Positions 15,650 through 25,813 are shown, numbered from the stretch's first letter. The stretch is DNA of 64,000 bases from Peristeroidobacter soli (GCF_004138485.1 NZ_RYEV01000003.1:434001-498000); one strand, 5' to 3'. Notes: generated by a model from the letters alone, not told the origin. Numbers and translations: made by a program.

Positions 15650-16330
15650 CTAAACGCGCTTCAGTAACCACAAGGGCAGGAGCGCCCGGTCGAAGAAGCC
15701 GAGACGAGCATACAAAGCCCGTGCGCGAGCATTTGTTTCGTTGACATGCAGGAAGGGCACGATGCCGCGCTCGAGTTGTCTCGCGACGAGATGATTGATC
15801 AGGCGCGCGGCGTAACCTCGTCCCGTGAAATCAGGATGAGTGCAGACGGCGCTGATCTCTTCATAGCCGGACACTTTCATGCGCTCGCCGGCCATCGCGG
15901 CGAATTTCCGTTCTTGCCGGATGGCGAAGTACTCCCCCATCTCGGGTGTGCGGCGACGGAAGTAACCCGGGAACACCAGCGCGGTGAGCGCCATCATGTC
16001 GGGCGTGTCGGCGTCGGTGATGGGCGTGATGTCGGTTGAGTCCTCCTGGGGCGTGGGCGCGTCGTCGCGCCAGACCATCTGCACGATGTTGCCGGTGGCG
16101 AGCAGTTCCCAGCCCTTATCGAGCTTGGGCGTGACGCTGACGATGTTGACGATCTCGCCCGGCGAGACCAGATCGGCCAGCGCTTCGGCGGCCGCGGCAG
16201 TGGGCTCGGGCGCAGCGATGAACGGGGCGACTTCGGCCGGGTAGCGTTTGGCGATGGGCCCGCCGATGGCGAAGTGCGCTTGGGCGCTGGCCAGGGCGGA
16301 CCAGATGGGGTTGTTCAGTGCGTCCGACAT
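15650..16330 (-). CDS. GNAT family N-acetyltransferase, two-domain type
   Basis: The product has 226 residues. The N-terminal half (to about 95) is a degenerate GNAT-like region. The C-terminal half has the canonical elements: ITDADTPDMMAL, ISAVCTHPDFTGRGYAARLINHLV with the acetyl-CoA loop, and LHVNETNARARALYARLGFFDR. This resembles FR47-like/GNAT proteins of unknown substrate. It is cytoplasmic and divergent from the ridA-like gene, with about 64 bases between the starts. Confidence 0.85.
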   Translation of the reverse strand: MSDALNNPIWSALASAQAHFAIGGPIAKRYPAEVAPFIAAPEPTAAAAEALADLVSPGEIVNIVSVTPKLDKGWELLATGNIVQMVWRDDAPTPQEDSTDITPITDADTPDMMALTALVFPGYFRRRTPEMGEYFAIRQERKFAAMAGERMKVSGYEEISAVCTHPDFTGRGYAARLINHLVARQLERGIVPFLHVNETNARARALYARLGFFDRALLPLWLLKRV

Positions 16331-16394
16331 GCCACAATTTTATCCGAAGCGCTAAGCTGTTGGGACCACGAACCAGAATACCGGAAGGACACCT

Positions 16395-16874
16395 ATGCTG
16401 ATTCGCAATCGGGTTGGGTTGGGCACGCTCGTCGGCGCGCTGTCGCTGCTGGCCACCGCGAGCAGCGGCGCGGCCGAGAAACCGCAGTTCCTGAATTCAC
16501 CGCGTGCGGTGCAGTTGGACCGGCCGTTTTCGGAAGCGGTGCATGCCGGCGACTTTCTGTTCCTGTCCGGTCAGATCGGCGAAGACCCCGCCACCGCCAA
16601 GCTGCCGCCGGGCGGCATCGAGCCGGAGTCGCGTCAGGTGCTGGCCAATGTGAAGCGCGTGCTCGAAGCAAACGGCGCGACGTTGAGCGACGTGGTGAAG
16701 TGCACGGTGTTCCTGGCGGACATCGGTGAGTGGGCCACGTTCAACAATATTTATCGTGAGGTTTTCAAGAAGCCGTTTCCGGCGCGCAGCGCACTGGGAG
16801 CTAACGGCCTGGCGATGAATGCTCGCGTCGAGCTGGAGTGTGTCGCGTACCTTCCTCAGAAGAGAGGACGCTGA
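16395..16874 (+). CDS. Exported RidA/YjgF/UK114 family protein
   Basis: The product has 159 residues. It starts with a signal peptide of about 26 residues (GTLVGALSLLATASSGAA), so unlike housekeeping RidA it is periplasmic. The mature part has the family pattern: FSEAVHAGDFLFLSGQIGEDP, VLANVKRVLEANGATLSDVVKCTVFL, and PARSALGANGLAMNARVELECVAYLP, keeping the Arg and Glu that bind imine/enamine intermediates in RidA. A deaminase-like activity on a periplasmic metabolite is possible. It is monocistronic, and a palindromic element begins ten bases after the stop. Confidence 0.88.
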   Translation: MLIRNRVGLGTLVGALSLLATASSGAAEKPQFLNSPRAVQLDRPFSEAVHAGDFLFLSGQIGEDPATAKLPPGGIEPESRQVLANVKRVLEANGATLSDVVKCTVFLADIGEWATFNNIYREVFKKPFPARSALGANGLAMNARVELECVAYLPQKRGR

Positions 16875-16883
16875 GTTTGTGTG

Positions 16884-17038
16884 GACCGCGTCGCCGAGGT
16901 GGGTTACCTCCTCCCGGCACCGGGCTCGCCCGTCGCGCATTGCGCTCCGAGGCGCACGTCCATGGTGTGCCCTGATACGAGGACACGTCCCTGTACCTCG
17001 AATCTGCCGGGAGGAGGTAACCCACCTCGGCGACGCGG
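16884..17038. repeat. 34-base perfect inverted repeat enclosing a structured 87-base core
   Basis: Bases 16884-16917 (CCGCGTCGCCGAGGTGGG...) and 17005-17038 are exact reverse complements. The core includes a further hairpin around GGCGCAC and GTGTGCC. The element has no coding capacity and lies between two convergent genes, like the longer one at 14178. It may be a short MITE or repetitive extragenic element. A terminator is less likely because the loop is long and no T-tract follows either arm. Confidence 0.7.
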
Positions 17039-17079
17039 CGGCGATTGAAGGTCGCCGCCGTCGTGAAGAGGCTCAGCTT

Positions 17080-20000
17080 TTATTGTTTCTGCCAGTACAA
17101 CGGCGCCAGCTTGTGCTGGCCGGTGATCTTCTCCGTCAGCGTGCCGCCCTCGTAGATGCGCCCGTTCTGAATCACGTACGAAATATCGTCCGTCACCCGG
17201 ATGTCCTCGAGCGGATTGCCGTCGAGCACCAGCAGATCCGCCAGCTTGCCTGCTTCGATCGATCCCAGATCCTTATCCAGCCCCATGTACTGAGCAGGTT
17301 GGATCGTGGCTGTCTGCAGCGCCTGCATCGGCGACATGCCGCCCATCACGAATCCCCACATTTCCCAGTGCGAGCCCATGCCTTCACGTTGGCCGTGTGC
17401 GCCGATGTGCACGGACACGCCTTGTTCCATCAGCTTCTTGGCGTTCGCTGCTGAGTCGAGGATGGGCTGATAGTCCGTCTTCGGCGCCATCTGCCGGCGC
17501 ACCGACCGTGGCTGCACGATGTGTGGCGGCACGTACTTCGACAGCAACGGGTGCGCCCACACTTCCGACTCTTGATAGAACATGAACTCCGCGCCCGGGC
17601 CGCCGTAAGTTACAACCAGCGTCGGTGTGTAACCCACGCCCGTCTTCGGCCAGTACTGCAGCACGTCGTCATAGAAACGTTGAGGCGGATTGTTGTGCTC
17701 GAGGCCGGTGTTGCCGTCCGCGATGATGGTCATGTCCATCGGGTACAGCGAGCCGCCCTCGGCGACCACCATCATTCCGTTCTCGCGTGCGGCAGTAACA
17801 ACCATTTGTCGTTGCTCGCGACGAGGTTGGTTGTAGTTCTTCACCGAAATCGCGCCTTGCGCTTTCAGGCGTTGAATGTGATGTCGGGCGTCGTCGATGT
17901 TGCCGATGTCCGCGAGGCCTTCGGATCGCGCGCCGTAGACGACGTCGCCGGTCGAGAAAATGCGCGGCGCAGGCACGAGGCCGGCGCGTTGATACTCGGC
18001 AGCGGCGAACACTTCGGTCGCCGCGTTCGACGGATCGTGAACGGTGGTGACGCCCAAGCCCAGGTGCGCGAGCGCCGACCAGTTCTGTTGAGGGATGAGG
18101 TCTTCGACGCCCTGCGGGCCGTGCGCGTGGATATCGATGATTCCGGGCATCACGGTCTTGCCGGCGAGATCCAAACGTTTGGCGTCGGCGGGAATCTGCA
18201 CCGAGCTCGCGGCGCCGACGGCGGCGATGCGGTTGTTGCGAATCACGATGACGCCGTTGTCGATGACTTGGTCGCCGTTCATCGTGATGATGCGTGCGCC
18301 AGTGAGCGCGACGACGCCGGCCGGCTTGTCGGCGGGGCGAGTGCTGCTGAGGTCGGCGATGCGCTGGCCGTAGACCGGCGCGGGTCCGGCGCTGGCGGTT
18401 GCAGTTGCCTTCGGGAACAGCGCGGACATTTCGCCGCGATATAAGGTTGGGCCGAGGGTCCACGTCAGCGTGTCACCATCGGTCCAGTTCAAGTAATCGC
18501 CACCAATCTCCGAAGCACGCATGACGCGCACCGACTTCGTCTTGGGTGACAGATCGAGCGTTCCTCCCGGCGGCATCGGCACGACGTAGACCTGGAAGTT
18601 CTCGCGGAATGCCACGTACTCGCCACTCGGCGAAACCTCGATGCGGCTCGCGTAGTTCGAGCGTGCATGAACGCGACGGTCCTGGCCTTCGGCATCGACG
18701 CTCACCAGTTGATGAGCGGGCTCGGCCTCCTTGGCGGCATCGGCGTCTTCGGTGTAGTAGATGCGATCGGACGAATCGACGAAGTGCGGATTGCGACCTG
18801 TATCCGTGAGCTTCTGCAATTCGCCGCCGGCAGTGGGCACGCGATACAGACCAGGCGCGACCGACCAATTCGGTGATGTGAGATAGCCGCCCGCCGCGCG
18901 CTGCACGACGATGGCGTCGCCTTTCGGGGTGAAGCGCGGTTGATAGTAATGACCGGGCTGTTTCGTCACGACGCGCGACTTGCCGCCGCCGGCGCCGACG
19001 ACGCGGATCTCGCCGAGCGTCGCGTCGGTCCAGCGTACGAAGACCAGGTTCTTGCCGTCGCGAGACCACGAAGGAAACAGTTCGAACGCGTTGTCGCCAT
19101 CGCTCGTCAGTTGGCGGGCGGCGCCGCCGCCGACATCCCGAATCCACAGACGGCCAAAGGATTCATACACGACTCGCTGACCGTTCGGCGACACAGTCGC
19201 GAAGCGGACCATGCGTGCCTGCACCTGATCCGGCGCTACATCGACTTGGAAGCGAGGCGGAGCGATCGAGGCGCGCGTGCCGGTGACGTGGAAGGGAATG
19301 TCGTTCATCGCCAGGGAAGCGACGTCCAGACGTTTGATGGTGCCGCCGGCCCAGAACACCAGCGATTTGCTGTCGGGCGTCCAGTCCATGCGCGGATACA
19401 GACCGTTCACGGCCCAGGTTTCCTGCATGTCGCGGTCGAGATCGGCGTAGACCAGTTTGATTTCGCCGGAGCGCAGGTCTTGCGTGTACAGCGCGGTCTT
19501 CAGCGCTTCGGGCGTGCGAAGGCGGCGAATGAATGCGAGATAACGGCCGTCGGGTGACGGCGTCGGTCGCACGGCGCCGCCTGCGCCGGTGACCGCGGGC
19601 GTGGTTTCGCCACTGGCGAGATCGAGGCGCTTGATCGAGAACACCTCGTCGTTCACGTCCTGCGCGTAGGCGAAGCGATTGCCGGGCGTGGCGTTCTGGG
19701 TGTAGTACAGATATTTGCCGTCGGGCGAGAAGGTCGGCTCGCCGAGCTCTTTCTGATAATCCTCGTTCGGGCGCTTCACCACCTGCACACCGTCGCCACC
19801 GTCGACGTTGTAGATCCAGATTTCGCCAGTGCCGAGCGAACGACGGGTCGTGAAATGTTTGCGGCCGGCCACGTAATGACCGTTGGGATGCCAGGCCGGG
19901 TCGTTCAGCAGACGAAAATCTTCCTGGCTGAGCGGGCGCGGCGCATTGCCATTGCGATCCATCAGCCATAGGTTGTCGCCGCCGGCGCGGTCGGAGGTGA

Positions 20001-20310
20001 ACACGATGCTGTTGCCGTCGGGCGAGTAGCGCGGCTGCATGTCCCACGCCAGGCCCGAGGTGAGCGATTTGGCGTCGCCGCCGGCGATGGGCAGCTCGTA
20101 GATGTCGCCCAACAGATCGAACAGGACGCGGCTGCCATCGGGACTCACGTCCACGCTCATCCAGGTGCCCGTGCGCACATCGATCGGGATTTCCCGGCGC
20201 TCGCCGGGCGGCGAGTTCACGTCCCAGGTTTTCTTGGCTTCCTCCGCGGCATGCGCGGCGGCGGCGAGTGTGGCGAGCAGCGTTCCCAGCAGCAGGCGTG
20301 AACGAGGCAT
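17080..20310 (-). CDS. Periplasmic TolB-like propeller and amidohydrolase fusion protein
   Basis: The product has 1076 residues. The ATG at 20310 has AAAGG six bases upstream; an earlier ATG at 20316 abuts that box. A signal peptide ends AHA|AEE. Residues to about 640 hold many PD40/TolB-like blades (VSPDGSRVLFDLLGDIYELP, YSPDGNSIVFTSDRAGGDNLWLMD, FSPDGKYLYYTQ). From about 660 an amidohydrolase domain follows: ARIITMNGDQVIDNGVIVIRNNRI, IIDIHAHGP with the HxH metal pair, then LAHLGLGVTTVHDPS and LGSIEAGKLADLLVLDGNPLEDI. It probably hydrolyses a cyclic amide or peptide-like substrate in the periplasm. The gene is monocistronic and divergent from purT. Confidence 0.9.
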   Translation of the reverse strand: MPRSRLLLGTLLATLAAAAHAAEEAKKTWDVNSPPGERREIPIDVRTGTWMSVDVSPDGSRVLFDLLGDIYELPIAGGDAKSLTSGLAWDMQPRYSPDGNSIVFTSDRAGGDNLWLMDRNGNAPRPLSQEDFRLLNDPAWHPNGHYVAGRKHFTTRRSLGTGEIWIYNVDGGDGVQVVKRPNEDYQKELGEPTFSPDGKYLYYTQNATPGNRFAYAQDVNDEVFSIKRLDLASGETTPAVTGAGGAVRPTPSPDGRYLAFIRRLRTPEALKTALYTQDLRSGEIKLVYADLDRDMQETWAVNGLYPRMDWTPDSKSLVFWAGGTIKRLDVASLAMNDIPFHVTGTRASIAPPRFQVDVAPDQVQARMVRFATVSPNGQRVVYESFGRLWIRDVGGGAARQLTSDGDNAFELFPSWSRDGKNLVFVRWTDATLGEIRVVGAGGGKSRVVTKQPGHYYQPRFTPKGDAIVVQRAAGGYLTSPNWSVAPGLYRVPTAGGELQKLTDTGRNPHFVDSSDRIYYTEDADAAKEAEPAHQLVSVDAEGQDRRVHARSNYASRIEVSPSGEYVAFRENFQVYVVPMPPGGTLDLSPKTKSVRVMRASEIGGDYLNWTDGDTLTWTLGPTLYRGEMSALFPKATATASAGPAPVYGQRIADLSSTRPADKPAGVVALTGARIITMNGDQVIDNGVIVIRNNRIAAVGAASSVQIPADAKRLDLAGKTVMPGIIDIHAHGPQGVEDLIPQQNWSALAHLGLGVTTVHDPSNAATEVFAAAEYQRAGLVPAPRIFSTGDVVYGARSEGLADIGNIDDARHHIQRLKAQGAISVKNYNQPRREQRQMVVTAARENGMMVVAEGGSLYPMDMTIIADGNTGLEHNNPPQRFYDDVLQYWPKTGVGYTPTLVVTYGGPGAEFMFYQESEVWAHPLLSKYVPPHIVQPRSVRRQMAPKTDYQPILDSAANAKKLMEQGVSVHIGAHGQREGMGSHWEMWGFVMGGMSPMQALQTATIQPAQYMGLDKDLGSIEAGKLADLLVLDGNPLEDIRVTDDISYVIQNGRIYEGGTLTEKITGQHKLAPLYWQKQ

Positions 20311-20448
20311 GATCATCCTTTCGCTGACGAAAGGAACGAAGACTAATGAGCCGCGCTGCAGGCCGCAACGTCGTTTAACAGCGCGCTGTTGTATGCAATG
20401 GGAATCGGCCCGATACTTCGCAGCCTGATCCTGCGTTGAGCAATTACC

Positions 20449-21639
20449 GTGACTACTCTAGGCACTCCGCTTTCGTCTTCCGCCACTCGCGTCATGATGC
20501 TCGGCTCGGGCGAGTTGGGTAAGGAAGTCGTGATCGAGTTGCAGCGTTATGGCTGCGAAGTCATCGCGGTGGATCGCTATCCCAACGCACCGGCCATGCA
20601 GGTGGCGCATCGCTCGCACGTCATCAACATGCTGGATCCGGTCGCGCTTCGACGGCTCGTCGAGCTCGAGCGGCCGCATCTCATCGTGCCGGAGATCGAG
20701 GCGATCGCCACACCGGCGCTGATCGAGCTGGAGAAAGAAGGATTCACTGTCGTACCCACCGCGCGCGCGGCTCGACTCACGATGGATCGCGAAGGCATCC
20801 GGCGTCTGGCGGCGGAACAGCTGAAGATCCGCACGTCGCCGTATCGCTTCGCCGATACGGAACAGGAATACCTGCAGGCGGTGCGTGACATCGGCATGCC
20901 GTGCGTGGTGAAGCCGGTGATGAGCTCGTCCGGTAAAGGTCAGAGCACGGTGCGCACCGAGGCGGACATTGCGCACGCCTGGAAATATTCGCAGCAGGGC
21001 GGGCGCACCGGCGCGGGGCGCATCATCGTCGAGGGTTTCATCAAATTCGATTTCGAGATCACGCTGCTGACGGTCCGCCACAATGGCCAGACCAGCTTCT
21101 GTGCGCCCATCGGTCATTTGCAGATCGACGGCGACTATCGCGAGTCGTGGCAGCCCCAGCCCATGAGCGACGCGGCGTTGCAGGAGTCGCAGCGGATCGC
21201 GCATGCCGTGACCGAGAATCTCGGCGGCAACGGTATCTTCGGCGTCGAGCTGTTCGTCGCGGGCGATGTGATTTATTTCAGCGAAGTGTCGCCGCGTCCG
21301 CATGACACCGGACTGGTGACTCTGATCTCGCAGGATCTGTCCGAGTTCGCGCTGCATGCCCGCGCGATTCTTGGATTGCCGATTCCGGCCATCCGGCAGC
21401 ATGGGCCCGCGGCGTCGTGCGCGCTGCTGGTGGAAGGCGAGTCGAAGAACGTCCGCTTCGAAAATGTCGACCGCGCCCTTACGCAGCCGGACACGGCGGT
21501 GCGGTTGTTTGGCAAACCGGAAGTGCATGGCCAGCGTCGCATGGGTGTGTCACTTGCGTTGGGTGCGAGCATCGACGAAGCACGAGCGAAGGCGCGCGCC
21601 ATGACACAGGCGCTACTGGAAGGCGTGCGGCTTTCTTGA
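20449..21639 (+). CDS. purT: Formate-dependent phosphoribosylglycinamide formyltransferase
   Basis: The product has 396 residues, the PurT standard, from GTG 20449. The N-terminal domain begins [31 protein letters not shown], followed by the ATP-grasp core with [58 protein letters not shown] and VRLFGKPEV. It makes formyl-GAR from formate, ATP and GAR in purine biosynthesis. The gene is monocistronic, and its last 27 bases overlap the 3' end of the convergent ecsC-like gene. Confidence 0.96.
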   Translation: MTTLGTPLSSSATRVMMLGSGELGKEVVIELQRYGCEVIAVDRYPNAPAMQVAHRSHVINMLDPVALRRLVELERPHLIVPEIEAIATPALIELEKEGFTVVPTARAARLTMDREGIRRLAAEQLKIRTSPYRFADTEQEYLQAVRDIGMPCVVKPVMSSSGKGQSTVRTEADIAHAWKYSQQGGRTGAGRIIVEGFIKFDFEITLLTVRHNGQTSFCAPIGHLQIDGDYRESWQPQPMSDAALQESQRIAHAVTENLGGNGIFGVELFVAGDVIYFSEVSPRPHDTGLVTLISQDLSEFALHARAILGLPIPAIRQHGPAASCALLVEGESKNVRFENVDRALTQPDTAVRLFGKPEVHGQRRMGVSLALGASIDEARAKARAMTQALLEGVRLS

Positions 21640-22374
21640 CGCGTCGGGCAGCGCTGGCCGTTCGAACCAGCGCATCCGGTACGCGTTCATCGCGGTGACG
21701 CCGAGTTTCCTGAGCAGGCTGTTGTTCACGATCACACCGACGGGGGCGCCGATCACGGGTAACAGCTGCGCCAGCTTCGCCAGATCGATGTAGTCGCGAT
21801 ACTCCTGCTGAAACTTGCGCCAGTCGAACTCGTCGATCGAGCCCGGCAGCGTCGCAGTTTGCTCCTGCCAGTGCTGCATCTTCCGATACACGTCGGCACG
21901 ATGCGCATCGCTGGAGAAGGCGAGTTGGAAGATGTGGAGCAGATACAGCCGCTCGCGATAGTCCTCTCCGGAGAAGCCGTACAGCGCGGCGATCTCGAAC
22001 AGCAACTTCAACTTGATGCTGAGAAGGAGAGGAAAGTCCGCCAGCCCCATCAGAAATCCGCCGGCACCGGTGATGCCTCCTTCGATGGCCGCCGTTTTTC
22101 GATACCGACCCACCGTCGCTCGCACCCGGCTCTCGCGATCTTCCAGACTGCCTTCGAGCAGTGGTGCCGACGCAATGAAGTTCGAGCCGCCGAGCACAGC
22201 ACGTGTCATTTGTTTGATGACGGCGGTGACGCTGGCGTGCACTTTCTCCGGGATATAGCTGTTGATCTTGCGCTGAACGCCGCTCGTCGCGCGATTCCAT
22301 AAGCCGGGCGCGCGCTGCATCTCGTATTGCCAGCGGCGCAGCTCCTCCAGAGCCTGGGTGTCGTACGCGGTCAT
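21613..22374 (-). CDS. EcsC family protein
   Basis: The product has 253 residues from ATG 22374. EcsC-domain features are [23 protein letters not shown] near the start, then [35 protein letters not shown] with a glycine-rich amphipathic region, and [31 protein letters not shown] at the end. EcsC proteins are membrane-associated and of unknown biochemical activity. The 3' end overlaps purT by 27 bases in the opposite direction, so transcription of the two could interfere. Confidence 0.88.
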   Translation of the reverse strand: MTAYDTQALEELRRWQYEMQRAPGLWNRATSGVQRKINSYIPEKVHASVTAVIKQMTRAVLGGSNFIASAPLLEGSLEDRESRVRATVGRYRKTAAIEGGITGAGGFLMGLADFPLLLSIKLKLLFEIAALYGFSGEDYRERLYLLHIFQLAFSSDAHRADVYRKMQHWQEQTATLPGSIDEFDWRKFQQEYRDYIDLAKLAQLLPVIGAPVGVIVNNSLLRKLGVTAMNAYRMRWFERPALPDASRKPHAFQ

Positions 22375-22444
22375 TGGTTGACGATGCCGCGTTTGTTTCT
22401 GCCGTGCAAGCAACGCGCGCGAGGGCGTGTCAATGAACGCGTGT

Positions 22445-22475
22445 CAAAAGGAATCGGCGCCGCGAGCGGCGCCGA
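22445..22475 (-). terminator. Rho-independent terminator after the GalM-like gene
   Basis: A perfect 10-base stem TCGGCGCCGC / GCGGCGCCGA with a two-base loop (22454-22475) is followed on the minus strand by TTCCTTTTG. It lies 50 bases after the stop of the aldose epimerase gene and before the ecsC-like start. Confidence 0.65.
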
Positions 22476-22524
22476 CAGAGGTCAAGACAGGTAAGGACTC
22501 CGCGGTGCGGAGGCGAATTCGCGG

Positions 22525-23718
22525 TCAACGCACGCTGAAGCTATAGACCGTTTTGCTGTTGTATTCCTCGCCCGGACGCAGCACCGTGCTGGGAAACGTC
22601 GGCTGATTCGGCGAATCGGGGAAGTGCTGAGTCTCCAGTGCGAAGCCGCTGTGCTTGCCGTACGGCTTGCCGGATTTGGCGGCCAGGCTGTCGTCCAGGA
22701 AATTGCCGCTGTAGAACTGCATGCCGGGCTCGGTGGTGTGCACTTCCATCACGCGTCGCGTGGTGGGTTCGGACACTCGAGCCGCCAGTGTCAGGCCCGG
22801 CTGCTGCCGTTTCTTCAGCACGAAGTTGTGGTCGATGCCCTTGCCGAACTTGATCTGCTCGTTATCGACATTGACCCGATCGCCCAGCTTCACCCGGTTG
22901 CGGAAGTCGAACGGCGTGTCGGTCACGGACTCGATCTTGCCGGTGGGGATGAGCAGTTTATTGACCGGCGTATATTCGTTCGCAAAGATCGTGAACTCGT
23001 GACCGAGCACGTCGCCGTTGCCGTCGCCGGCGAGATTGAAGTAAGCGTGCTGTGTGAGATTCACCACGGTCGGCTTGTCGGTGGTCGCGTGATAGTCGAA
23101 TGACAGCTCGTTCTGGTCCGTGAGCGTATAAGTCACGCGCGTCTGCAAGTTGCCCGGGAAGCCTTCTTCGCCGTCCTTGCTGGTGTAGGTGAAGATCACG
23201 CCCACCGCATCTTCCTTTTCGAACGGCTCGGCCTGCCACACCACTTTGTCGAAGCCTTTCAGGCCGCCGTGCAGGGTGTTCGGGCCGTCGTTCTTCGGCA
23301 GCTTGTAGGTCTGGCCGTCGAGCTTGAACTGAGCTTTGCCGATGCGGTTGCCGTAGCGGCCGATGATCGCGCCGAAGTACGGCGGGTTCTTCACGTAGTC
23401 GTCGAATGTTTTCAAACCGAGCGTCACATCGGTGGTCTTGCCGGTGCCATCGGGAACCAGCAGCGCGGTGATGATGCCGCCGTAGTTGCTGGCGCGCACT
23501 TCCATGCCGTTCGCATTCACCATCGTAAACAAATCAACCGCGGTGCCGTCGGGCAGCGTGCCGAAGGCGGCCTTGCTGATGGTGTTCTTGGATTTTTCCT
23601 GAGGCGTCGGCGGAGCTTTGGGCGGTGCCGGCGGTGGCTTGCTGCAACCGATGAGTGCGGTTGCCAGCAGCACACAGGCCAACCAACGGAACGTGGACGA
23701 CGAGAACTCATTCTTCAT
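22525..23718 (-). CDS. Galactose mutarotase (aldose 1-epimerase), lipoprotein form
   Basis: The product has 397 residues. The signal sequence ends in lipobox LIGC (Cys25), with a proline-rich linker PPPAPPKAPPTPQEKSK behind it, so the enzyme should be anchored facing the periplasm. The epimerase fold is clear: ASNYGGIITALLVPD, GRYGNRIGKAQF, TLHGGLKGFDKVVW, LTQHAYFNLAGDG with the catalytic His, TPFDFRNR, GIDHNF, and SGFALETQHFPDSPNQPTFPS with the catalytic Glu. It interconverts alpha and beta anomers of aldoses. The EF-hand gene is upstream on the same strand with a 150-base gap. Confidence 0.93.
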   Translation of the reverse strand: MKNEFSSSTFRWLACVLLATALIGCSKPPPAPPKAPPTPQEKSKNTISKAAFGTLPDGTAVDLFTMVNANGMEVRASNYGGIITALLVPDGTGKTTDVTLGLKTFDDYVKNPPYFGAIIGRYGNRIGKAQFKLDGQTYKLPKNDGPNTLHGGLKGFDKVVWQAEPFEKEDAVGVIFTYTSKDGEEGFPGNLQTRVTYTLTDQNELSFDYHATTDKPTVVNLTQHAYFNLAGDGNGDVLGHEFTIFANEYTPVNKLLIPTGKIESVTDTPFDFRNRVKLGDRVNVDNEQIKFGKGIDHNFVLKKRQQPGLTLAARVSEPTTRRVMEVHTTEPGMQFYSGNFLDDSLAAKSGKPYGKHSGFALETQHFPDSPNQPTFPSTVLRPGEEYNSKTVYSFSVR

Positions 23719-23835
23719 GTGTTATCCCCCGACGTTGACGACGAAATACTATCGGACCCGTGCAGGCCTGACAGGACAAGGGGGAGACATTGCCGGGCGA
23801 CCCAGGGCGAACGCATCCTTGTCCGGCCAGTCGGA

Positions 23836-23855
23836 CGCGGGCCGCGCGGCCCGCG
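23836..23855. repeat. GC-only palindrome between EF-hand and GalM-like genes
   Basis: CGCGGGCCGCGCGGCCCGCG is a perfect palindrome 14 bases after the EF-hand stop (minus-strand sense). It may act as a weak terminator, but no T-run follows it. Confidence 0.4.
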
Positions 23856-23868
23856 CCTCTAATTCAAA

Positions 23869-24099
23869 TTATTGGTACTTCGCAAACTCTGCGCGCGTCA
23901 GCTCACCGTCCTTGTTGGTGTCCAGGCTCTTGAACGCGACGAACAGTGCGTCGTGGTTCGAGGCCTCGCTGAGGCTGATCTTGCCGTCGCCGTTTTTATC
24001 CAGCGACTCAAAAGTGGGCTTGGTATCCGCTGCCCAGGCGCCAGTGGCAGCCAGGGCGGCCAGCAGCGCCGGCACGGACAGGCGAGAGAATCGGGTCAT
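23869..24099 (-). CDS. Small exported EF-hand protein
   Basis: The product has 76 residues. A signal peptide (about 23 residues ending WAA) is followed by two EF-hand loops, DKNGDGKISLSE and DTNKDGELTRAE, each with the acidic calcium ligands at positions 1, 3, 5 and 12. The mature protein is therefore little more than a calcium-binding pair in the periplasm. Its partner is unknown. A second protein of the same type is encoded at 61122-61403. Confidence 0.88.
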   Translation of the reverse strand: MTRFSRLSVPALLAALAATGAWAADTKPTFESLDKNGDGKISLSEASNHDALFVAFKSLDTNKDGELTRAEFAKYQ

Positions 24100-24341
24100 G
24101 ATGCTTCCTTCCTAACCTACGGTCTCTAGTGAATGGCGCCGGCACGGCAAGGTTCCGGGGCCCAGTGCTGGGCAGGATGCCCGAATGCCGTGGGCGCAGG
24201 GACGCGCTAGAACGGCCCCCCGGCGCATCTTACTCCTGCCCCCGGCGGGGGCGAACCTCCGGAGGTCTGGCCAGTTGTGTTAGGGCAGCAGCCTCTCATA
24301 ATAGGCACTGTTAAATGGAGTACGGCCGAGGAGCTGTCCGG

Positions 24342-25799
24342 ATGGCCGAGGCCGTCACTATCACCAACCGCGAGCATATCGAGGCGCGCGTCCTGGGCGA
24401 GCAGGTCGCGCTCATGTGCCGTCTCACCACGTCGCCACTGACCGCCAGCGTGGTCATCGGCGCCATGATGGTCTGGCTGACCATGGAGGATTATGGTTGG
24501 GGGCCGGCCCTGACTTGGTACGCGGTGCTGTTGTTGGTGTTGCTGTTACGTTGGCGGATCGCCGCGACATATCTGCGCCGGCCGCGTGGCCTGGCCGAAA
24601 CCCATCGGTGGCGTCGGGCGATGCTGGCGGGCGCGGTCCTGGGCGGCGCCTCCTGGTCGGTCGCCGGCTCGTTTCTTCTGCCGCACGATCCGACTCGAGA
24701 GATCGTGATGTCCGTGTTCTTCATCGGCTGTACCGCGGCGGGCATGGGGTCGCAGGCGCCGGTGCGCAAGGCCTATGCCTGTCTGTTGATTCCGTTCCTG
24801 TTGCCCTACATCGTCAAGCAGTTGTTGCTGGGTGGGGATCGCGTGGCCGTGGCGCTGGCGTTCATGGTGTACATCCCCGTGGTGCTGGTGATCGCCCGGC
24901 GCCAGACCGATTCCATCGAGCGTCAGATCCGTCTGGCCATCGAGAATGAATCGCTCGCCGAACAACTGCGCCAGGAGCGCGATCGCGCCAATCAGGCCAA
25001 CCACGAGCTGGAAGAGCAACTCCTGGAACAGAAGCGTTCGACCCAACGGATCCGCGAGCTCAACATCGAGCTGGAACGTCAGGCGCACGAGCTGCGCACC
25101 GCGAACAACGATCTGGAGGGATTCTCCTATTCAGTCTCGCACGACCTGCGCGCGCCGTTGCGGGCCATCGACGGGTTCTCGCAATTGGTCATGGATGACA
25201 AGGCCAAGAACATCGGTGCCGACACGCGCCATCATCTGCAACGCATCCGTGCGAACGTCACGCACATGGCGTCGCTCATCGACGATCTGCTCGAGTTCGC
25301 GCGCTGTGGCCGTCAGTCGTTGGACTTCAGTCGACTCGATATGGCGATGCTCGCAAGTCATGCGGCCGAGCAGGCGCGCAGTACCCGGTTGAACGCAGCG
25401 GTGATGCCGACCATCGAGATCGGCGAGTTGCCGGCGGCGCGCGGCGACGAAGGTCTGATTCGCCAGGTGTGGGTGAATCTGCTCGACAACGCCGTGAAGT
25501 ACACGAGCAAAGTCGAGAGTCCGCACATCGTGGTCAGCGGGCGCGAGGAAGGCGAGCGCCTGGTTTATGAGATTCGCGACAATGGCGTCGGCTTCGACAG
25601 TGCCTTCAGCTCGAACTTGTTTGGTGTGTTCCGCCGGCTGCATGGCGCGCGCGAATATCCAGGCTCGGGCGTGGGTCTCGCCATCGTGCAACGGATCGTG
25701 ACTCGTCACGGCGGCGATGTTGCGGCGACGGCCGAGCCCAACAAAGGCGCCACGTTCAGTTTTTCATTGCCCAAGCCGGTGCTGCGGGCGGTCGGGTGA
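24342..25799 (+). CDS. Membrane sensor histidine kinase, orphan
   Basis: The product has 485 residues. ATG 24342 has GAGGAG eight bases upstream and is preferred to 24315. About six hydrophobic helices form the N-terminal 190 residues, followed by a Gln/Glu-rich coiled coil (about 205-260). The kinase core is SYSVSHDLRAPLRAIDGFSQ with the phospho-accepting His, NLLDNAVKYT (N box), DNGVGFD (G1) and GSGVGLAIVQRI (G2). The His-box type is that of phytochrome-like kinases. No response regulator is adjacent; slyX follows. The signal is unknown. Confidence 0.9.
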   Translation: MAEAVTITNREHIEARVLGEQVALMCRLTTSPLTASVVIGAMMVWLTMEDYGWGPALTWYAVLLLVLLLRWRIAATYLRRPRGLAETHRWRRAMLAGAVLGGASWSVAGSFLLPHDPTREIVMSVFFIGCTAAGMGSQAPVRKAYACLLIPFLLPYIVKQLLLGGDRVAVALAFMVYIPVVLVIARRQTDSIERQIRLAIENESLAEQLRQERDRANQANHELEEQLLEQKRSTQRIRELNIELERQAHELRTANNDLEGFSYSVSHDLRAPLRAIDGFSQLVMDDKAKNIGADTRHHLQRIRANVTHMASLIDDLLEFARCGRQSLDFSRLDMAMLASHAAEQARSTRLNAAVMPTIEIGELPAARGDEGLIRQVWVNLLDNAVKYTSKVESPHIVVSGREEGERLVYEIRDNGVGFDSAFSSNLFGVFRRLHGAREYPGSGVGLAIVQRIVTRHGGDVAATAEPNKGATFSFSLPKPVLRAVG

Positions 25800-25813
25800 G
25801 CGGGGTTGATGTC

